Source: Planctomicrobium piriforme
GTDB lineage: Bacteria; Planctomycetota; Planctomycetia; Pirellulales; UBA1268
Length of the DNA: 38,756 bases
Reading direction: 5' to 3'
Assembly: GCA_945861585.1 (NCBI GenBank)
Contig: CAMAVC010000025.1
Coordinates: forward strand, 1 to 38,756
In this document: positions 32,583 through 38,756 of the stretch, one piece after another
Numbering within the stretch: the stretch's first letter is position 1
Layout of the letters: each line of letters begins with the position of its first letter
Made by a program: the position numbers and the translations under genes
Notes under the pieces: generated by a model
The model's database searches: none
What the model was told of the DNA's origin: nothing
What the model saw: the letters and a program-made list of their open reading frames with translations, nothing else

Positions 32583-35564
32583 TTAATCCACAAATGAAAA
32601 TTCGTTGAGGTTCAGGATCGCGCGGCAGGTGTTGGCGAGGCCGTGGGCCTGGGTGAGCGGCACGAGCGCCGCCCGCTCGTCGGCGGTCGCCGCCCTGCCG
32701 AGCGCCAGCCGCACCGCGAGGTCCACTTGGCTTGCCGCGTCGCTGCCCGCCTCCCGCTCGACGCGCGCGGCGAAGTGGCGGGCCTGCGTCGTCATGAAGC
32801 CGTTGTTCAGGAGCGCGAGGGCCTGGAGCGCCGAGATGCTCTGGTTGCGCTTCTCCACCCGCATCGAAGGATCGGCACAGTCGAGCACCGTCATGAAAGG
32901 CTGCGTCTGACTGCGCACGATGAATCGGTAGACGCCTCGCCGCCAGGTGGTCTTGTCTTCCGGGTCGGCCAGATCGTAGCGCCAGTGGGGCGAATGCTCC
33001 GGGTGCTCGACCTTGAAATCCCGCCAGCCAGGGCCGCCCATCGTGAGGTCGAGCGTGCCGGCGACTGCGAGCACGGCGTCGCGCACGGCCTCGGCCTCGA
33101 GCTTGCGCCGGTTTTGCCGCCAGAGGTATTGGTTGCCCGAGTCGATCGCCTCGAACGCGTCGACGCCCAGCGAGGCCTGCCGGTAGGTCGCGGAATTCAC
33201 GATCAGCCGGTGCAGCGCCTTGAGCGAGCCGCCGCCGTCGCGAAACTCGGCCGCCAGCCAGTCGAGCAGTTCGGGATGCGTGGGAGCCGCACCCATCCGG
33301 CCAAAATCGCTCGGGGTGGCCACGATCCCCTGGCCGAAGTGGTAGTGCCACACGCGGTTCACGATGCTCCGCCAGGTGAGCGGATTCCTTGGATCGGCGA
33401 GCCAGCGGGCGAGCGCCGCGCGGCGCTCGCCCTCGGCGTGGTCCGGGCGGAGGGAGAACCGGCTCTCGAGCGGCTCCACGAGGCCGAGCGCCCCGGGCCG
33501 AACCTCATGCGTCGGCGAGAGCACGTTGCCCCGGGAGAGCACGTGGATCGGCCGCGGCACGCCCTCGCGAATCCGAGTGGTGACGGAGTAGGCCACCTGC
33601 ATCGCCGGCAGTTTTTTCTTCTCCTCGACCGTGGCCGCCAGATCGGCGTTCACCTGCTCGAGTTCGCGGGCCATGGCCGGATCGCGGTGCTCGGCGAGCA
33701 GTTTCTCGCGCTCAGCCTTGAGGTCCACAAGCGTGCCGTTGGCGGCGGCGGGGCTCTGGCCGTCGATCACGTTCGCTCGCTGCCAGCGCGGCGGCGATTC
33801 GATCGAGTCGAGCGCCGTCACCACGGCCCCCGGGGCCACGTCCTTCCCGGCGGCGTCCTTCACATGCAACTCGGCCAGCGCAAGGATAAAGTCGTCCTTC
33901 CGCGGGGCGAGCTTCGTGGCGGTGATCCGCACGTAGCGGCCCTTGGCGGCCGTGGCGATCGCCTGCGGCACGATGCCGGGGTTGGCCACGTCGGCCGACG
34001 CGTGGTCCGCGACCACCGTCACACCCGCCGCGAATGTCGGGTCGTTCGCCACCTCCACGCGATACCGCACGGGAAACCCAAAGCCCGCGCCGATCTTGTT
34101 GAAGTCGTCGTGGCAGGGATGGAGCACGATCTCCGCGAGTTCGGCCTCCTGGCCGAGGTCGAGCTGCAGCCACTTCGCGGCATCGGCTCTCGAGCTGATC
34201 TCGCTGTGGTAGCCGAAGGCGTCTGTCGGGTTGCCGTCTTTGAGCGCGGGGGCCTTCTCGATCGCTTGATCGATCTCGGCCAGCCGCGGCCCTGCTTTCT
34301 CCACGACGGCCGCCTCGAGCTCCTTCTTCCGCTTCTCCAACGCGGTCTTCCGGCCGTCGGCGGCGGCGTAGGCCTCCCGCACCGCGGCCTCGGCGTGATA
34401 GGGCCTGTCCTCACGGTCGAGGGCGGCGAAGACGGCCTGGAGCGCGTAGTAGTCGTCTTGCGTGATCGGATCGAACTTGTGGTTGTGGCACTGGGCGCAG
34501 TGGATGGTGACGCTCGCGAACGTGCCGATCGTGTTGGCCACCATGTCGTCGCGGTCGAGGTGCCGGGCGATCTTGCCGTCGGTCTTCGTCTCGGGCACCT
34601 CGCGGTGGCCGATCTGATCCCACGGGCCGGCGGCGATGAATCCAATCGCCTCCTGGCCATCGGCCGTGTCGGGATGGAGCATGTCTCCGGCCACCTGCTC
34701 CTCGATGAACTGCGCATAGGGCTTGTCGGCGTTGAGGGCCCGGACACAGTAATCGCGGTAGGGCCAGGCGTGGGGCCGGGGCTGATCCTTGTCGTAGCCG
34801 TGCGTGTCACCGTAGTGCACGACGTCGAGCCAGTGCCTGGCCCAGCGCTCGCCGTAGCGGGGTGAGGCGAGCAGCCGCTCGACGAGCTTCTCGTAGGCCT
34901 GCGGATCCGTGTCGGCGACGAAGGCCTGCACCTCGTCGGGCGTGGGCGGCAGGCCAACCAGATCGAACGACAACCGGCGAATGAGTGTGGCCCGGTCGGC
35001 GATGGGCGACGGCGCGAGCTGCTTCTCCCCAAGCTTCGCCCGGATGAAGAGGTCGATCGGGTTCCGCTCGGCCTCGACGCCGGGCAGTGCGGCGAATGCA
35101 GCGTTTGCCACAGGCAGGCTTGGCTTCGCGATCGGCTGCCAGGCCCAGTGGTCGAGCCGCGGATCGCGGACGGCTTCTTCGTCCAGCTCCGCCTCGTGGC
35201 CGGGCCACGGCAGCCCCGCGTCGATCCAGGAAGAGAGGGCCGCCACCTCGTCGGCCGTGAGCCGCTCGCCGTCGGGCGGCATCATTTGCTCGGGGTTCGT
35301 CGTCTTGACGCGGCGGATGAGCTCGCTCGCATCGGCCTTACCGGCCACGGCCGCCGGGCCGAAGTCGCCGCCGCGGAGGATTGCCGCCCGCGAATCGAGC
35401 CGGAGGTGCGATTCCTGTCCGTCGGCCCCGTGGCATTCGGCGCAGCGGGCGACGATCAGAGCCTGCGCGGCCGAATGCTCCTCTTCGCCACGGGCTAGGG
35501 CTGGAAACAGAAGCCAGGCGGCCACTGCGGGGGATACCAGAATTAAGGCTCGCAGATTCAGCAT
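32583..35564 (-). CDS. PSD1 protein with cytochrome domain, DUF1549, discoidin-like insert, DUF1553
   Basis: 993 residues from the ATG at 35564; the longer open frame upstream is not protein-like. A signal peptide (LILVSPAVAAWLLFPALARG) is followed by a cytochrome domain with CAECH (near residue 43) and a MMPPDG Met segment. DUF1549 comes next ([34 protein letters not shown]), then CAQCHNHKFDPITQDDYY. The middle insert (about 530-710) reads like an F5/8-type C (discoidin) domain: SRADAAKWLQLDLGQEAELA and KGRYVRITATKLAPRKDDF. DUF1553 closes (NPLTWRSIVNRVWHYHFGQG). The discoidin-like insert suggests carbohydrate binding, which fits the GH71 gene nearby. It is divergent from the second ECF sigma factor, 133 bp away. 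Confidence 0.92.
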   Translation of the reverse strand: MLNLRALILVSPAVAAWLLFPALARGEEEHSAAQALIVARCAECHGADGQESHLRLDSRAAILRGGDFGPAAVAGKADASELIRRVKTTNPEQMMPPDGERLTADEVAALSSWIDAGLPWPGHEAELDEEAVRDPRLDHWAWQPIAKPSLPVANAAFAALPGVEAERNPIDLFIRAKLGEKQLAPSPIADRATLIRRLSFDLVGLPPTPDEVQAFVADTDPQAYEKLVERLLASPRYGERWARHWLDVVHYGDTHGYDKDQPRPHAWPYRDYCVRALNADKPYAQFIEEQVAGDMLHPDTADGQEAIGFIAAGPWDQIGHREVPETKTDGKIARHLDRDDMVANTIGTFASVTIHCAQCHNHKFDPITQDDYYALQAVFAALDREDRPYHAEAAVREAYAAADGRKTALEKRKKELEAAVVEKAGPRLAEIDQAIEKAPALKDGNPTDAFGYHSEISSRADAAKWLQLDLGQEAELAEIVLHPCHDDFNKIGAGFGFPVRYRVEVANDPTFAAGVTVVADHASADVANPGIVPQAIATAAKGRYVRITATKLAPRKDDFILALAELHVKDAAGKDVAPGAVVTALDSIESPPRWQRANVIDGQSPAAANGTLVDLKAEREKLLAEHRDPAMARELEQVNADLAATVEEKKKLPAMQVAYSVTTRIREGVPRPIHVLSRGNVLSPTHEVRPGALGLVEPLESRFSLRPDHAEGERRAALARWLADPRNPLTWRSIVNRVWHYHFGQGIVATPSDFGRMGAAPTHPELLDWLAAEFRDGGGSLKALHRLIVNSATYRQASLGVDAFEAIDSGNQYLWRQNRRKLEAEAVRDAVLAVAGTLDLTMGGPGWRDFKVEHPEHSPHWRYDLADPEDKTTWRRGVYRFIVRSQTQPFMTVLDCADPSMRVEKRNQSISALQALALLNNGFMTTQARHFAARVEREAGSDAASQVDLAVRLALGRAATADERAALVPLTQAHGLANTCRAILNLNEFSFVD

Positions 35565-35697
35565 CGGCACACTCCGAGAGCAGTGTGCCGGAGGTCCGAA
35601 TTTTCGTACCGCCGGATGTGTCCCGGGTACCAAATCCGCTGCGGCCGGTGCATAAAGAGGCGGGAGATTCACATCCACCCCGCCCCCAGGCGCCCTG

Positions 35698-36276
35698 ATG
35701 GCCGCACGCGACCCCCACGCTGCCGAAGAGTACGAACTGTTCCTGACGCTCTTCACCAAGTGCCAGGGCCGGATCCAGGCGTTCATCCGCGCGCTCGTGC
35801 ACGATCCTTCGCAGGCAGACGACGTGTTCCAGGCCACGAGCCTCGTGCTCTGGCGGAGTTTCGCCACGTTTCGCCGCGACGCCGAGTTCCTCCCCTGGGC
35901 TCTCGGCACTGCCCGCCACCAAGTGCTGCTCCATTGGCGCACGCGGCGGCGCGACCGGCACGTGTTCAGCGATGACCTTCTGGCTGATCTTGCCGATGTG
36001 GCCGAGGCGAGACTCGATGTGGCGGAAACGCGGCTGGCGGCGCTCGAGAACTGCATGGCCGGCCTGTCAGAGCGGCAGCGGGATCTCGTACGGATGTTCT
36101 ACGGCGAACACCAGCCTGCCGCTGAGATCGCGAACCGCTGGGGCCGCAGTGTCCACGCCGTCTACAAGGCGCTCAAGGTGATGCGCCAGGCGCTCTACGA
36201 GTGCGTCTCCCGGAAACTCCGCGACCTCTCCCTTCCGCTCGACGAATCCGCAGGCGGCAAGCCTGTCATCTCGTAA
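35698..36276 (+). CDS. ECF-type RNA polymerase sigma factor, copy 2
   Basis: 192 residues. Region 2: LFLTLFTKCQGRIQAFIRAL, then VHDPSQADDVFQATSLVLWR and FLPWALGTARHQVLLHWRTR, which is the same planctomycete/Verrucomicrobia ECF-like group as copy 1 (23564-24136). Region 4: LSERQRDLVRMFYGEHQPAA, then the recognition helix GRSVHAVYKALKVMRQALYE. A FecR-LamG gene follows after 22 bp, forming a sigma/membrane-protein unit. It is divergent from the PSD1/DUF1501 pair, so a shared control region (35565-35697) is plausible. No convincing promoter or repeat was picked out in that 133-bp gap. Confidence 0.92.
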   Translation: MAARDPHAAEEYELFLTLFTKCQGRIQAFIRALVHDPSQADDVFQATSLVLWRSFATFRRDAEFLPWALGTARHQVLLHWRTRRRDRHVFSDDLLADLADVAEARLDVAETRLAALENCMAGLSERQRDLVRMFYGEHQPAAEIANRWGRSVHAVYKALKVMRQALYECVSRKLRDLSLPLDESAGGKPVIS

Positions 36277-36298
36277 CACCCGGTTTGCTCTCCCTGCC

Positions 36299-37882
36299 AT
36301 GCCAGCCACCCCTCGCCACCAAGAAGACCTGTTCGACCTCGCAGCCGACTACGTGCACGGCACGATCACGGCTGCCGACGGTTTGCGGCTCGAGGCCATG
36401 CTTCATGCGAGCCCTGAAGCCCGGCGGGAGTTCGTCGACTACTGCATGCTGCACGGCCAGATCGCCCTCTCGACGACGGCGGTGGGCCAGGGCGCCCCGA
36501 CTGCCCGCACGCTCCACAGGCCCGATTCGACATTGCCCAGGATCGGCCGCGCGGCCGCGATGCTGGCCGGCCTCGCGCTCGCCGCCGCCTTCGTGGTGCT
36601 CGTGAGCAACACGCCTCGAGAAGAACCTTCCCAGAACCCCGCTTCCGATTCGTACGACAACCGCCAACTACCGCTGGTGACCGTCGCCAATCTCCAGGTG
36701 GACGGTGAAACGCCCACGCCGCTCAACCCCACGACGCTGCGGCCAGACAAGGCCACCGCCCTGCGATCGGCGAGCGGCGCCGACGTAAAAGTCGCGGAGG
36801 CCGCCGTCTTCGGCGTCACGACGGGCGACTCGGGCACGCTATACCACGGGAGTGTCCAAGCCCGGCTCGCCAAACCCGACGCCAACTTCTCGGTGACCAC
36901 GTCGAACCTGCGAATCGTGGACAAAGGCACGGCATTTCACGTCGATCGGATCGACAACGACCACGTCGCGGTAACGGTGCTCGACGGCGAGGTGGAGGTG
37001 CAGTCGCGGGTGCGGCTGCCCGTCTGCTACTGGCCGTTCGACGATGTCGACTCAGCCAGGGGCTCCGCGCAGGCTTTTGATGCCGTCGGAGGGCTGCCGG
37101 CGACGCTCGGGAGCGCCGCGACGCCTGTCGCCGGCATTGTTGGTGCCGGGGCAGTACGGTTCGACAACGCGCCGTCTGCCGTGGCGACGATCGGCGGCGG
37201 CGCCGGCGAGCAGGTGGGCACCGGCCTGTTTGCGATGGCCGAAGGGATCACCATCGAGGCCGTCGTGGCGTCAGCCTGGAGCGGACGGTTCAAAGACTAT
37301 GACGAGATTTTCCGCAAGGAAGATGGAGACGCCCGGATGCTTCTGTCGTTCCAGAACGATGGGACGACACACGAGGATTTCTCGGAACCACCCGTGCAGG
37401 CCGGCCCTTGCCTCTCGTTCGGCCTCCATCTCGCCGGCCGCGGCTACCACGAACTCGACATGCCGCTCGATGGCGTCGACGGCCGGCCCACGCTCGCGGA
37501 GATCACCGACGGCAAGCCCCATCACGTGGTTGCCACCTACGACAGCTACACGGGTCGAAAGGCGATCTTCATCGACGGCCGCAAACGATTCGAGCATATC
37601 TATCCAGTGGGCACGCTCGTGCGTGGCGGCGGGCCGGCGCCGGCGGAGATCGGCAACACGCGTGGCACCGAGCCCTTCACCGGCGTGATCGACGAATTCG
37701 CGCTCTACGACTTCGCCCTCACGCCGGACGAGGTGGCCACACACTGGCGGCGAGTGGCGGCCGGGCGGAACTACTTCGGCTCCGAGCCCCCTGCCCCGGG
37801 CTCCCCGCGGTGGCAGGCGATCACACGGCTGGTCGAAGGCCAGACGATGACGTTCAACCAGGAAACCGGCCTGCCGCGCTGA
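36299..37882 (+). CDS. FecR-like membrane protein with C-terminal LamG domain
   Basis: 527 residues. The N-terminal cytoplasmic part has the same layout as the first FecR-like protein ([36 protein letters not shown]). One transmembrane helix lies at about 83-102 ([19 protein letters not shown]). The periplasmic FecR-type beta domain is at about 165-238 ([32 protein letters not shown]). A concanavalin/LamG domain spans about 240-495 ([40 protein letters not shown]). It probably couples recognition of a surface glycan or protein by LamG to the cytoplasmic sigma factor encoded just upstream. The distinct C-terminal sensor is what separates it from copy 1. Confidence 0.87.
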   Translation: MPATPRHQEDLFDLAADYVHGTITAADGLRLEAMLHASPEARREFVDYCMLHGQIALSTTAVGQGAPTARTLHRPDSTLPRIGRAAAMLAGLALAAAFVVLVSNTPREEPSQNPASDSYDNRQLPLVTVANLQVDGETPTPLNPTTLRPDKATALRSASGADVKVAEAAVFGVTTGDSGTLYHGSVQARLAKPDANFSVTTSNLRIVDKGTAFHVDRIDNDHVAVTVLDGEVEVQSRVRLPVCYWPFDDVDSARGSAQAFDAVGGLPATLGSAATPVAGIVGAGAVRFDNAPSAVATIGGGAGEQVGTGLFAMAEGITIEAVVASAWSGRFKDYDEIFRKEDGDARMLLSFQNDGTTHEDFSEPPVQAGPCLSFGLHLAGRGYHELDMPLDGVDGRPTLAEITDGKPHHVVATYDSYTGRKAIFIDGRKRFEHIYPVGTLVRGGGPAPAEIGNTRGTEPFTGVIDEFALYDFALTPDEVATHWRRVAAGRNYFGSEPPAPGSPRWQAITRLVEGQTMTFNQETGLPR

Positions 37883-37974
37883 GCCCTGCGAGCACCGCCC
37901 GATCGCTACGGGCTTCCCCGTCGATGACGGCAGCGATACGCTGTTCGTCCATCCATCCCCCCGGAGCGCCCTGC

Positions 37975-38739
37975 ATGTCGCGCAAGAAAATCGTCGCTGG
38001 CAACTGGAAGATGAACCTCGATCGGGCCAAGGCGAAAGAACTCACAGCAGCCGTGGCTGCACGGCGAGGTGAGGCGGCGGCGGTCGAACTCGTGCTGTGC
38101 CCGCCGGCCCTCTACGTGGAGACGGTCGGCGCCGCGATTGCCGGAGCCAAGGGCACTGTCGGCCTGGGTGCGCAAAACATGCACGACAAGGCGAGCGGCG
38201 CGTTCACGGGCGAGGTGGCCCCGCCGATGCTCGTCGACCTCGGCTGCCAGTACGTGATCCTCGGCCACTCGGAGCGGCGGACGCTCTTCGGCGAGACCGA
38301 TGCGGCCGTCAACGTGAAGACCAAGGCCGCGCTTGCCGCCGGCCTCGTGCCGATCGTGTGCGTCGGTGAGACGCTCGAGGAACGCGAAGCGGGGCGGACC
38401 GCGGCGGTTGTGACCGGGCAGGTGCAAGGATCGCTCGCGGGCTTGTCGCCGGCCGAACTTGAAAAAATCGTCGTTGCCTACGAGCCCGTCTGGGCGATCG
38501 GCACCGGCAAGGTGGCCACGCCCGAGCAGGCCCAGGAGGTGCATGCCCTGATCCGTGGGCTCTTGGCCAAGCTCTCGTCGCCCGAGATCGCGGCCCGAGT
38601 GCGGATCCAATACGGCGGCAGCGTCAAGCCCGACAATGCGGCCGATCTGGCCCGGCAGCCCGACATCGACGGGGCGCTGGTGGGCGGGGCGAGCCTCAAG
38701 GCGGACGATTTCCTGGGGATCGCCAAGGCGTTCGGCTGA
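37975..38739 (+). CDS. tpiA: triosephosphate isomerase
   Basis: 254 residues, the normal length, starting [14 protein letters not shown]. All catalytic residues are present: Asn and Lys in GNWKMN, His in VILGHSERR, Glu in [12 protein letters not shown] with the following flexible loop 6, and the phosphate-binding IQYGGSV and GALVGGASL. It interconverts dihydroxyacetone phosphate and glyceraldehyde 3-phosphate in glycolysis/gluconeogenesis. It follows the FecR-LamG gene by 92 bp and is probably transcribed separately; no obvious ribosome-binding site precedes the ATG. Confidence 0.97.
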   Translation: MSRKKIVAGNWKMNLDRAKAKELTAAVAARRGEAAAVELVLCPPALYVETVGAAIAGAKGTVGLGAQNMHDKASGAFTGEVAPPMLVDLGCQYVILGHSERRTLFGETDAAVNVKTKAALAAGLVPIVCVGETLEEREAGRTAAVVTGQVQGSLAGLSPAELEKIVVAYEPVWAIGTGKVATPEQAQEVHALIRGLLAKLSSPEIAARVRIQYGGSVKPDNAADLARQPDIDGALVGGASLKADDFLGIAKAFG

Positions 38740-38756
38740 TCGGCGTCGGCGCCGGC

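Noticed and set aside
32643-34865. Long plus-strand frame opposite the second PSD1 gene
   Set aside because: Antisense shadow; all family motifs are on the minus strand.

Overview
The window is about 39 kb of high-GC DNA from a planctomycete, most likely of the Pirellulales/Planctomycetales type. The assignment rests on gene families typical of that phylum: two copies of the cytochrome/DUF1549/DUF1553 (PSD1) plus DUF1501 pair, a DUF1559 H-X9-DG prepilin-like protein, planctomycete-style ECF sigma factor/FecR pairs, a PEP-CTERM protein built of autotransporter-type beta repeats, and a DUF6800-like small basic protein. No rRNA, CRISPR array or replication origin was seen. There is one tRNA (Ser, anticodon UGA).

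Layout. 1-4661 (minus strand): the start of a cut-off gene, a DUF1501 protein and a large c-type-cytochrome/PSD1 protein, divergent from an IclR regulator (4737-5549). 5655-8641: an Xaa-Pro aminopeptidase, a duplicated hairpin repeat, the mechanosensitive channel MscL and a PAS-GGDEF diguanylate cyclase. 8807-15957 is an accessory, scarred region. It holds a gene truncated by an IS3-family element, a DUF4160-DUF2442 pair of lower GC, an orphan BrnA-like antitoxin, a DUF5522 protein, two decayed genes (one a PEP-CTERM tail), an SDR/FAD-monooxygenase pair, a nucleotidyltransferase/small-protein bicistron, IS end remnants and finally tRNA-Ser. 16181-17225: a half-size EamA transporter, gene relics and a small basic protein with a good sigma-70 promoter. 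17234-23362 is core: clpB and dnaK on the minus strand, with a near-ideal sigma-54 promoter in front of dnaK, divergent from bifunctional pheA (chorismate mutase/prephenate dehydratase).

23564-31018 is a co-directional run: ECF sigma factor, FecR-like membrane protein, PEP-CTERM beta-repeat protein (the three overlap by 4 bp each), then a DUF1559 prepilin-like protein, a lipoprotein with a carboxypeptidase-regulatory-like domain and a secreted GH71 (alpha-1,3-glucanase-like) protein. Facing it is the second DUF1501/PSD1 pair (31112-35564), which diverges from a second ECF sigma factor and a FecR-LamG protein (35698-37882). tpiA closes the window. My inference is that 23.5-37.9 kb is a surface/polysaccharide-handling locus under two cell-surface-responsive sigma modules. 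The best candidates for under-described biology are the nucleotidyltransferase bicistron (14785-15574), the sigma-54-type promoter on dnaK, and the sigma/FecR/PEP-CTERM/GH71 run.
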